From the NCBI GenBank assembly GCA_050049955.1, contig JASFVG010000105.1, positions 1 to 11,836 on the forward strand: 11,836 bases of DNA. The letters are read 5' to 3'. Each line of letters opens with the position of its first letter. The stretch's first letter is position 1. This document shows, one piece after another, positions 5,893-11,836 of the stretch. The position numbers were made by a program, and so were the translations under genes. The notes under the pieces are model-generated. The model made no database searches and was not told where the DNA came from. It saw nothing but the letters and a program-made list of their open reading frames with translations. This DNA is from SKLM01 sp050049955 (lineage in GTDB: Bacteria > Chloroflexota > Anaerolineae > B4-G1).

Positions 5893-7128
5893 ATGGAATA
5901 CGAACAAGACTCAAGGTTGAATGCGTCCTCAGCCATGACTGGGGCGCTTGACGCCGTGGCCCAGGAGTTCTTGGAGGCTAGAGGGCGGATTCCGACGGGG
6001 TTCACGCACGCCGCAGCCATTGACGACAACCGGGAGAGAATTCAATCACTTCTGGGTGCGACTGATGCGGATTGGTCGGACTGGCGATGGCAGCTCAGAA
6101 ACAGGATCTCCAGTGTTGATCTCCTCGAGAAGATCCTGAATCTGACTGACCAGGAGAAGGCTGACATCCAGGAGGTAGGCACCAAGTTCAGGTGGGCCTT
6201 CACTCCTTACTATGCCAGCTTGATGGACCCGGATGATGGCTGCTGCCCCATTCGCCGGCAGATGATCCCTGACGTCCGCGAACTAGACATGACTGGCAAG
6301 TCTGACTTCTCGGGAGAGGCATACACTTCACCGACGCCAAAACTTGTCCGCTGGTACCCGGACAGAGTGGCCGTCAACACCACCAATATCTGCGCTGGCT
6401 TCTGTCGCCATTGCCTAAGAAGACGTTTCATCGGCGAGACCGACACGGTGACCGAAGAGGAAGACTTGGTGGCGGCTCTCGACTACATCCGGCAGCATGA
6501 AGGAATCCGAGATGTCCTTTTCACAGGCGGTGACCCACTGACTTTCAGTGATGAGAAGGTGGACTGGCTGCTCACAGAACTGGGAAACATCGAGCACGTG
6601 GAGATCAAGAGGCTTGGAACCAGGCTACCCATCACAATGCCACAGAGAATCGATGCGGAACTGTGTGACATGCTGTCGAAGCATCATCCGCTCTACGTGA
6701 ACATCCAGGCGAATCATCCTAAGGAGATAACCGAGGATGCCGCCCGTGCCTGTGACCTGATGTCTCAGGCGGGGATACCGGTGGGAAACCAATCAGTACT
6801 GTTGAGAGGGATCAACGATGATCCCAATGTGATGAAGGTGCTGAGCCACGAACTACTGAAGATCCGGGTGAAACCATACTACATCTACCATTGCCAGGGC
6901 ACCATCGGTATTGCACACCTTCGCACCCCTGTGGAGACTGGGATTGAGATCATGGAGAGCCTCAGGGGGTTCACCTCTGGCCTGGCGATTCCCACCTACA
7001 TCATCACGCCATCGGTGCTGGGAAAGACCCCTTTGGAGCCACGCTATCAGGTCTCTGAGGGTCCGGGCTACGTGTTGCTGAGGAATTGGGAAGGCATAGT
7101 CTACAGGTACGACAATCCACCCCAGTAG
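5893..7128 (+). CDS. KamA-family radical SAM/PLP 2,3-aminomutase, substrate unknown
   Basis: Family members use a [4Fe-4S]-SAM radical and PLP to move an amino group from C2 to C3 of an amino acid. The 411-residue protein has the N-terminal WSDWRWQLRNRI segment typical of KamA, the radical SAM motif CAGFCRHC (Cys167, Cys171, Cys174) followed by LRRRF, GGDP (212-215) for SAM binding, and a candidate PLP lysine Lys378 in LGKTPLEP. Compared from memory with Clostridium subterminale lysine 2,3-aminomutase, the two aspartates that bind the substrate side amine (Asp293, Asp330) fall at Gln335 (YHCQG) and Ile371. The GGGGK PLP loop reads SVLGK, and the protein ends at NPPQ, where the family's Cys-rich zinc tail would begin. 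Glutamate 2,3-aminomutase is reported with Lys and Asn at those two sites, so this differs from it too. The start at 5893 has GAGGAG 6 bases upstream; an ATG at 5848 lacks one. About half of its Arg codons are AGA/AGG, unlike iclR. EpmB (YjeK), acting on EF-P, is less likely given length and context. Confidence 0.92.
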   Translation: MEYEQDSRLNASSAMTGALDAVAQEFLEARGRIPTGFTHAAAIDDNRERIQSLLGATDADWSDWRWQLRNRISSVDLLEKILNLTDQEKADIQEVGTKFRWAFTPYYASLMDPDDGCCPIRRQMIPDVRELDMTGKSDFSGEAYTSPTPKLVRWYPDRVAVNTTNICAGFCRHCLRRRFIGETDTVTEEEDLVAALDYIRQHEGIRDVLFTGGDPLTFSDEKVDWLLTELGNIEHVEIKRLGTRLPITMPQRIDAELCDMLSKHHPLYVNIQANHPKEITEDAARACDLMSQAGIPVGNQSVLLRGINDDPNVMKVLSHELLKIRVKPYYIYHCQGTIGIAHLRTPVETGIEIMESLRGFTSGLAIPTYIITPSVLGKTPLEPRYQVSEGPGYVLLRNWEGIVYRYDNPPQ

Positions 7129-7353
7129 TTCGATCCAGGAGCCCGGTCTTCAGGGCTGGGATGCGTCCCGGGCCCAGCTTCAGCGATTTGGTGCAGTCTG
7201 TTCATCAGATCACTCCGCGGCTGGTGCCGCCCTTGGCGCCGGCGAAGTTGTCCAGGTGGTAAGGAGGGTGTATGCAAAGATAGTAAGCTCGCACACAAGC
7301 GTTCCTGGCAACGGGCAAGAGGCAGTCTCCCCAACGAAGGAGGACGAAAAGAA
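7129..7353 (+). promoter_or_regulatory. Leader of the importer operon; weak promoter candidate
   Basis: The 225-base gap before the binding-protein gene holds the hairpin at 7153-7175 and a weak promoter candidate: TTGTCC (7248-7253), 17 bases, TATGCA (7271-7276). A strong Shine-Dalgarno AAGGAGG (7337-7343) precedes the ATG at 7354. The gap size suggests the importer may have its own promoter, but the one seen matches the consensus poorly. Confidence 0.3.
7153..7175 (+). terminator. Hairpin after the aminomutase gene
   Basis: Twenty-five bases after the stop, GGGCTGGGA (7153-7161) pairs with TCCCG-G-GCCC (7166-7175) around a TGCG loop, with one bulge and one G-U pair. There is no T-tract, so it may be a weak terminator or an mRNA-end stabiliser rather than a classical intrinsic terminator. 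It could separate iclR-aminomutase from the importer genes. Confidence 0.4.
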
Positions 7354-8730
7354 ATGAACCGCAGAAGCACGCTCAGTCTGTGTTTGGTCGCATTGGTGTT
7401 GGGCGCTCTGGTCGTATCGTGTGGTCCCGCGCCCACCCCCGAGGTGATCAGAGAGACCGTGGTTGTCGAAAAGGAAGTGGAGGTAACCAAGGAGGTAGAG
7501 GTACAGGTCGAGGTTGAGAAGACAGTCGAGGTGGAAAAGGAGGTCGTCGTCACGGCCACGCCCCCGCCGATGGAGACGATCTTGATAGGCGGGTTCGGCC
7601 CGCTGTCCGCCCCTGGCTCGTATCAATCCGGAACCCAGATGCGGCAGGCCACCGAGATGGCCGTGGACGAAATCAACGAGGCCGGCGGCATCCTCGGAAT
7701 GGAAGTTGAGCTTGTCTTTGGCGACACGGAGGGGCTGCCGGAGCGCGGCACCGCCGTCACCGAGAGGCTGATCACGCAGAACAACGTCGTCGGCCTCACC
7801 GGCGAGTTCCACAGCGCGGTGGCGCTCACCGAGATGGAGGTGGCCCACAAGTATGGTATTCCCACGGTGTTCGCCGAGCCATGGGCTGATGCGGTCACCG
7901 GAGCCGGCTACCCGGAGATCTTCCGACTTGCTCCTTCGATTGAGTACTACAGCAGCATTGCCACCAACTACATGGTGGCGGTGGGCTGGGAGACCATCGT
8001 CTTTGTCGTCGAGGACACGGATTACGGCCACCTGCAGGCCGACGGATGGGTTACGCAGTTGGAGGCGGCCGGTATCACCGACGTCGAGGTGATCTACGCC
8101 GATCCTGCCACCGAGGACTTCACGCCCATCCTCCAGCGCATCCAGCAGGATCCCCCGGATCTGCTGGCCGGCGTGATCACCGGCATCGGCAACAGCCGCA
8201 TGGTGCGTCAGGCCTGCGAGATTGGCTTGGCCCCTACAGCCGAGACGGCCTACTACGCCAGCTCCGATGCCCAGTACGACGAGGACTTCTGGGAGAACGT
8301 GGGCGATTGCGGGCAGTACGTTTTCTTCACCTTCGTCGGCCTCCCTGAGACGGTCTGGAACGAGAAGACCGCGGCATTCGTAGCTGCCTTTGAGGAGCGC
8401 TACGACCACACGCCAGGTGCCCCATCTATGGAGGCGTACGACGCCACGTACATGCTGCTTAATGCCATAGAGGACGCCGGCACAACCGAGCCAGCGGCCG
8501 TCATCGAGGCCCTGGAGAACATCGAGATGACGGGCGTACTCGGCGACCTCTGGTTCGAGTACACCTCCGCCAACCCGGTCCCGGAGGGCGAGCCGGACTG
8601 GATGTGGCACCAGTGGCCGACACCCAGTGTCTACATCATCCAGTACACCGAGGCCGGACAGATGCTCGGCGACGCGCCAGTCGTGTTCCCGGAGGAGGTT
8701 GCGACCGGGCCGCTGTACACCTCGCCGTAG
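7354..8730 (+). CDS. HAAT-type ABC importer substrate-binding lipoprotein (LivK-like)
   Basis: An extracytoplasmic receptor that captures a ligand and delivers it to LivHM. Residues 1-22 form a lipoprotein signal peptide with basic NRR and a hydrophobic core; VVSC is the lipobox with Cys23 as the lipidated residue. Residues about 30-67 form a repetitive Val/Glu/Lys linker with units like KEVEV and EKTVEV, which holds the receptor off the membrane. A type I periplasmic-binding fold of the Peripla_BP_6 kind follows from about residue 72 (ILIGGFGPLS, MAVDEINEAGGILG, VVGLTGEFHSAVALT, ALENIEMTGVLG). The total of 458 residues exceeds the usual 370-400 mainly because of the linker. Branched-chain amino acids are the classic ligands, but HAAT receptors also bind other amino acids, amides, urea and aromatic acids, so the ligand is open. 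Co-location with an aminomutase hints at an amino acid. It heads the importer operon. Confidence 0.95.
   Translation: MNRRSTLSLCLVALVLGALVVSCGPAPTPEVIRETVVVEKEVEVTKEVEVQVEVEKTVEVEKEVVVTATPPPMETILIGGFGPLSAPGSYQSGTQMRQATEMAVDEINEAGGILGMEVELVFGDTEGLPERGTAVTERLITQNNVVGLTGEFHSAVALTEMEVAHKYGIPTVFAEPWADAVTGAGYPEIFRLAPSIEYYSSIATNYMVAVGWETIVFVVEDTDYGHLQADGWVTQLEAAGITDVEVIYADPATEDFTPILQRIQQDPPDLLAGVITGIGNSRMVRQACEIGLAPTAETAYYASSDAQYDEDFWENVGDCGQYVFFTFVGLPETVWNEKTAAFVAAFEERYDHTPGAPSMEAYDATYMLLNAIEDAGTTEPAAVIEALENIEMTGVLGDLWFEYTSANPVPEGEPDWMWHQWPTPSVYIIQYTEAGQMLGDAPVVFPEEVATGPLYTSP
7441..7560 (+). repeat. Repeat-coded Val/Glu/Lys linker
   Basis: Inside the lipoprotein gene, short purine-rich units of the kind gaggt-nnn-aaggag recur imperfectly and encode alternating Val-Glu and Glu-Lys runs. 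Such linkers are frequent in Chloroflexota surface lipoproteins and support that origin. Confidence 0.7.
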
Positions 8731-8746
8731 CCTAGTCTGATGCCGA

Positions 8747-8776
8747 GGTAGGTCCCTCCCCCGGGAGGGACCTACC
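8747..8776 (+). promoter_or_regulatory. Perfect 13-bp intercistronic hairpin
   Basis: GGTAGGTCCCTCC (8747-8759) pairs perfectly with GGAGGGACCTACC (8764-8776) around a CCCG loop. It sits 16 bases after the binding-protein stop and 28 before the livH start. No T-tract follows. The likely role is protecting the upstream message from 3' exonucleases or partly terminating transcription, so that the receptor is made in excess over the permease; that is inference from position and from known importer operons. Confidence 0.75.
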
Positions 8777-8804
8777 CGCGTCTCACAGCGTTCAGGGGGT
8801 TTCC

Positions 8805-9698
8805 ATGGACTTCTTTCTGTCGTTGAGTACGACGGGGTTGATCATGGGCGTGATCTATGCTCTGATGGCCCTGGGTTTGACGTTGATCTACTCCATACTG
8901 GGCATCGTCAATTTCGCCCACGGCGAGTTCTACATGATGGGCGGTTACGCCGCGTATCTCATTCTGAGCTCCTTGACAGGCCTTCATCCCTTGCTGGTGG
9001 TCCCGCTGGCGGGTCTGGTTGGTGCTCTGTTTGGGTGGGTGTTCGAGTTCCTCTTCCTGCGTCCGATCCACCAGGATCGCATTGAACGTCCCGACGAGTA
9101 TGCGATTCTCGTCACCTTTGGGCTCTCCTTCTTCCTGATCAATCTTACGCTGGCCGTCGTCGGTCCGTATCCCCATAGACCGCCATCATTCTTTGAAGGC
9201 ACCGTCAACCTGGGTTTGATGAACGTGAGCGCCGATCGGCTCACCGCCGGAGCGCTCTCGCTCGTGCTGCTGGGGGCCCTCCTACTCGTCATCAACAAGA
9301 CATGGATCGGCAAGGCACTCCGGGCCGTAAGCCAAGACAAACATGCCGCCGCCGTGGTGGGCATCGATTCGCTTCGCATGAACTCGATTGCCTTCGCCGC
9401 CGGGGCAGGGCTGGCGGCCGTGGCGGGCGCACTGCTGGCCCCCAGCTTCTCCGTCGCGCCCGATGTCGGCGCTCAGCCGTCCATTCGGTCCTACGTCATT
9501 ATCGTACTGGGCGGCATGGGCTCCATCAAGGGCAGCATCTTCGGTGGGATCATCATCGGCCTGGTGGAGAGCTTGGCCGCGGGCTACTTCCCTGACCCCA
9601 GCCGGGGGCTCAGGTACAAGACCGCCTTCGGCCTCGTCATCTTCATGTTGGTCCTGCTCTTCAGACCAACGGGCCTCTTTGGGAGGGAGGAACAATGA
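8805..9698 (+). CDS. livH: HAAT ABC importer permease LivH
   Basis: One of two membrane subunits that form the transport channel with LivM. The 297-residue protein is hydrophobic throughout and of usual length. Family landmarks are YALMALGLTLIYSILGIVNFAHGEFYMMGGY (about 18-48, the first helices and the conserved NFAHGE turn), the cytoplasmic coupling loop beginning RAVSQDKHAAAVVGID (from residue 173), and VLGGMGSIKGSIFGG near the end, followed by RPTGLFG. The ATG at 8805 has AGGGGG 5 bases upstream. Its stop TGA overlaps an ATG (ATGA, 9695-9698), the usual sign of coupling to livM, although that ATG is in an unexpected frame. Confidence 0.96.
   Translation: MDFFLSLSTTGLIMGVIYALMALGLTLIYSILGIVNFAHGEFYMMGGYAAYLILSSLTGLHPLLVVPLAGLVGALFGWVFEFLFLRPIHQDRIERPDEYAILVTFGLSFFLINLTLAVVGPYPHRPPSFFEGTVNLGLMNVSADRLTAGALSLVLLGALLLVINKTWIGKALRAVSQDKHAAAVVGIDSLRMNSIAFAAGAGLAAVAGALLAPSFSVAPDVGAQPSIRSYVIIVLGGMGSIKGSIFGGIIIGLVESLAAGYFPDPSRGLRYKTAFGLVIFMLVLLFRPTGLFGREEQ
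9681..9697 (+). promoter_or_regulatory. Strong ribosome binding site and ATG displaced from the LivM frame
   Basis: GGGAGGGAGG (9681-9690) lies 4 bases before an ATG at 9695 that overlaps the livH stop. It reads MTHDRRLRFPVL, a plausible basic N-terminus for LivM, but this frame closes at 9791-9793 after 32 codons. The LivM body is in another frame from about 9730. This initiation site therefore looks like livM's original start, separated by a frameshift, or like a short coupled leader peptide. Confidence 0.6.
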
Positions 9699-9741
9699 CC
9701 CACGATCGCCGCCTCCGGTTTCCCGTGCTCGGTGGTTCGTC

Positions 9742-10665
9742 GTGGCCCTCCTGGTTCCCACTTTCTTGCAGACGTACTGGCTCCACGTTGTGATCATTGC
9801 CTACTTCTATGCTATACTCTCCTCGTCCTGGTCCCTGTTGGCCGGCTACGGGGGACAGTTTTCATTCGGACACGTGGCATTCGCGGCCATCGGTGCCTAC
9901 ACGGCCGGTATGCTGGGCAAGCACCTGGGCTGGCCGCCTCTCGTTGGGATCGCACTTGGCGTCCTGGTGGCCGGGTTGATCGGCGTGGGTATCGGGGCCT
10001 TGGTCCTGCGCTTCAAACCGGCCTATCTGGCGCTGTTCACCATTGCCTTCTCCGAGATCCTGCGGCTCCTCATTCGCGGAGAGACCCAGCTTACGCGGGG
10101 CGACCAGGGTCTGCACCTCGAGCCGCTCCTTGGCACAGACATCATCTCTCGCGTGCCCTACTACTATATCATGTTGGGCATCCTAGTGGCCTGCCTTCTC
10201 TTCATGTATTGGCTGGTCAGCTCTCGCATCGGCATGTTCCTACGGGCGATCCGGGAGGACGAGCAGGCGGCCGCGGCGCGGGGTGTGGATGTGGTTCGCT
10301 ACAAGGTGCTTGCCTTCGCCATAACCAGTATGATCGCTGGTCTGGCTGGCGCCTTCTATGGGCACTACGTGACCATCATCAGCCCCAATATGATGGTCTT
10401 GTCCCAGATGGGCCTGGTGATGGCCATGGCCATCATTGGAGGTGTGGAGAACTTGATCGCTGCCGCCATCGGGGGGATCCTTATCCAGGTCAGCCTGGAG
10501 CTGCTGCGGGAGTTTGGCTCCTGGCGCCTGGTGATCTTCGGGGCGCTGCTGATGATCATTCTCCGCTTCGCACGCAATGGCCTGCTGGCGCCCGTCTTCC
10601 GGTCCCTCTTCGGTATGGGACCGCGGGCGGAGTTGCGAGAGGAGGCTACAGCCGATGGAGCTTGA
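9742..10665 (+). CDS. livM: HAAT ABC importer permease LivM (start uncertain, probable frameshift)
   Basis: Second membrane subunit of the importer. From a possible GTG at 9742 it has 307 residues, close to family length. Landmarks are LLAGYGGQFSFGHVAFAAIGAYTAGML (from about residue 32), FTIAFSEILRLLIRGETQLTRGDQGL (the conserved T-x-G-x-x-G-L region), and the coupling loop RAIREDEQAAAARGVDVVRYK (from 168). The typical GGxGTxxGPxxG stretch is replaced by GGVENLIAAAIGG. The frame is also open upstream, where it would read RARWFVVALLVP, so the hydrophobic first helix begins before 9742. The GTG has no good Shine-Dalgarno, whereas the ATG at 9695 does. One missing base around 9719-9730 would join MTHDRRLRFPVL to RWFVVALLVP in a single frame. 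A sequencing or assembly error is the simplest explanation. The end overlaps livG by 11 bases. Confidence 0.93.
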   Translation: MALLVPTFLQTYWLHVVIIAYFYAILSSSWSLLAGYGGQFSFGHVAFAAIGAYTAGMLGKHLGWPPLVGIALGVLVAGLIGVGIGALVLRFKPAYLALFTIAFSEILRLLIRGETQLTRGDQGLHLEPLLGTDIISRVPYYYIMLGILVACLLFMYWLVSSRIGMFLRAIREDEQAAAARGVDVVRYKVLAFAITSMIAGLAGAFYGHYVTIISPNMMVLSQMGLVMAMAIIGGVENLIAAAIGGILIQVSLELLREFGSWRLVIFGALLMIILRFARNGLLAPVFRSLFGMGPRAELREEATADGA

Positions 10666-11374
10666 GATCCGGAATCTGACCAAGTGGTTCGGCGGTATCC
10701 GGGCCCTAGATGGCGTGTCGCTCAACCTGTCCGGGGACGATCTCGTCGGCCTGATCGGCCCCAACGGGTCTGGCAAGACAACCCTGGTCAACACCATCGG
10801 AGGGATTTACAAACCAACGGGTGGGGACATATTGTTCGATGGCGAGGCAATCGGGACCTTGAAGGCCAACCAGGTGGCTCGGCGGGGAATCGGGCGAACC
10901 TTTCAGGTGACGCGCGCCTTTCGGCGCATGACGGTGATGGAGAATCTGCTGGTGCCCGCCCTGGCCCTCCATCCGGAAAGAGGACGGAGTGCCTGGAAGG
11001 AGAGGGCGCGAGAGGTCCTCGACTTCCTCACCATGGATCACCTGCGTGACGACTACGCCCGCAGCCTCTCTGGTGGACAGCAGAAGCTCCTCGAGTTGGG
11101 ACAGGTCATGATGACCGATCCCGATCTGATCCTGCTGGATGAGCCTTTCGCCGGCGTTCATCCCAAGCTGATGGAGACCATCTTCGACTACATCACCACG
11201 CTCCACAGTCAGGGCAAGGCGTTCATCATCATCAGCCACGATATGACCTCCATCTTCACGCTGAGCCGACGCCTGGTGGTGCTCAACTACGGAAACATCA
11301 TCGCCGATGGCGACCCCGACGTGGTCAAAGAGGATCCAGCCGTCATCGAGGCCTACCTGGGGGAGGAGGAGTAA
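10655..11374 (+). CDS. livG: HAAT ABC importer ATPase LivG
   Basis: One of two cytoplasmic ATPases that power the importer. The 239-residue protein starts at the ATG at 10655, with GGAGG 9 bases upstream and an 11-base overlap with livM; upstream in-frame ATGs lie within livM and lack similarity. Motifs: Walker A GPNGSGKTT (35-43), Q-loop Gln84 in RTFQ, signature LSGGQ (138-142), Walker B LILLDE (158-163), and switch His195 in ISHDM. Family LivG proteins usually have EHDM at the switch and are slightly longer (about 250), with a longer loop after the Q-loop. All residues needed for ATP hydrolysis are present. Confidence 0.96.
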   Translation: MELEIRNLTKWFGGIRALDGVSLNLSGDDLVGLIGPNGSGKTTLVNTIGGIYKPTGGDILFDGEAIGTLKANQVARRGIGRTFQVTRAFRRMTVMENLLVPALALHPERGRSAWKERAREVLDFLTMDHLRDDYARSLSGGQQKLLELGQVMMTDPDLILLDEPFAGVHPKLMETIFDYITTLHSQGKAFIIISHDMTSIFTLSRRLVVLNYGNIIADGDPDVVKEDPAVIEAYLGEEE

Positions 11375-11375
11375 G

Positions 11376-11836
11376 GTGCTAGAGATCGACGATCTGTACG
11401 TCGGCTACTACAAGGACCTGAACATCTTGCAGGGCGTCTCCTTGACCGCCCGGACCAGCCAAATCACGGCTGTGCTGGGGCCGAACGGTGTGGGCAAATC
11501 AACCCTGCTGAAATCCATTTTCGGGTTCGTGAAACCTCAGGGCGGCGAGATACGCTTCGCGGGCCAGAACATCGTGGGCACGCCCGCCCATCATCTGGTC
11601 GATCTAGGCATCTCGTACATCCCGCAGCACCAGAGCGTCTTCCCGCAGATGACGGTGGAGGAGAATCTCGAGCTTGGGGCGTGGTCGTTCAGGCAAGACA
11701 GCGGTCGAATCCGTGAGAAGATCGAGGACAACTACAAGCGCTTCCCCATTCTGCGGGAGCGGAGGCGCTCGCCGGCCGGCGAGCTCTCTGGCGGCATGCA
11801 GCGCATGGTCGAGGTGGGACGCGTGATGATGACCGA
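11376..11836 (+). CDS. livF: HAAT ABC importer ATPase LivF (cut by window edge)
   Basis: The second importer ATPase. It starts with GTG at 11376, one base after the livG stop, with GGAGGAGGA (11362-11370) 5 bases upstream. The window ends after 153 codons of an expected 235 or so. Visible motifs: LEIDDLYVGYY N-terminus, Walker A GPNGVGKST (35-43), Q-loop Gln84 in IPQHQSVFPQMTVEENL, and signature LSGGM (137-141). The signature Gln is replaced by Met, with QRM following, where LivF normally has LSGGEQQ or similar. Walker B and the switch His lie beyond the edge. Confidence 0.95.
   Translation, partial: MLEIDDLYVGYYKDLNILQGVSLTARTSQITAVLGPNGVGKSTLLKSIFGFVKPQGGEIRFAGQNIVGTPAHHLVDLGISYIPQHQSVFPQMTVEENLELGAWSFRQDSGRIREKIEDNYKRFPILRERRRSPAGELSGGMQRMVEVGRVMMT

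Noticed and set aside
7441..7560. Considered as a CRISPR-like or tandem repeat array
   Set aside because: The repeats are imperfect, short, in-frame and explained by the coding of a low-complexity linker.
7210..8610. Very long open frame (466 codons) on the minus strand opposite the binding-protein gene
   Set aside because: It mirrors a gene with clear signal peptide, lipobox and family motifs. Its product is His/Gly/Arg-rich with no recognisable domain, and GC-rich codon bias keeps antisense frames open.
9388..9741. Extension of the LivM frame back through livH
   Set aside because: It is an alternative frame of livH, Ser/Arg-rich and unlike any permease; it is open by chance.
10240..10797. 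Antisense frame of 185 codons opposite livM/livG
   Set aside because: Shadow of two well-supported genes; no domain.

Overview
The window looks like a chromosomal segment of a GC-rich bacterium, most likely a member of the Chloroflexota, probably known only from environmental DNA. The main clue is the substrate-binding lipoprotein at 7354-8730: between its lipobox and its ligand-binding domain it carries the Val/Glu/Lys-rich linker common in Chloroflexota binding proteins. The style of the YtxH/DUF948-like membrane proteins fits too. This assignment is inference; no rRNA or marker gene is present.

Left part (1-1368): no intact gene is recognised. The minus strand at about 84-783 holds the wreck of a Ser/Thr protein kinase gene. 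N-lobe motifs are readable but interrupted by several stops and two frameshifts, and the remains are joined to an FG-GAP/VCBS-like tail. From about 784 to 1368 there is no convincing gene, but several inverted repeats.

Minus-strand block (1369-4663): a YtxH-like protein, a two-helix DUF948/YtxG-like membrane protein, tRNA 2-thiouridylase MnmA and cysteine desulfurase IscS. iscS and mnmA overlap by 4 bases (GTGA) and have a good promoter upstream. Together they form the sulfur donor and acceptor pair for 2-thiolation of tRNA U34.

Plus-strand block (4817-11836, running off the right edge): a near-consensus promoter and a long leader precede an IclR-family regulator. Next come a KamA-family radical SAM/PLP 2,3-aminomutase and a complete branched-chain-amino-acid-type (HAAT) ABC importer: binding lipoprotein, LivH, LivM, LivG and the start of LivF. 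The layout suggests a regulated module that imports an amino acid or related compound and shifts its amino group from C2 to C3. The aminomutase keeps the radical SAM cysteines and the PLP lysine. It lacks both aspartates that bind lysine in lysine 2,3-aminomutase, most of the Gly-rich PLP loop and the C-terminal zinc-binding tail, so its substrate is probably not lysine and is unknown. This is the most interesting item in the window.

Two details of the transporter operon also stand out. A perfect 13-bp hairpin lies between the binding-protein gene and livH. The start of livM shows a frame conflict: the well-placed ATG with a strong Shine-Dalgarno lies in a different frame from the LivM body.
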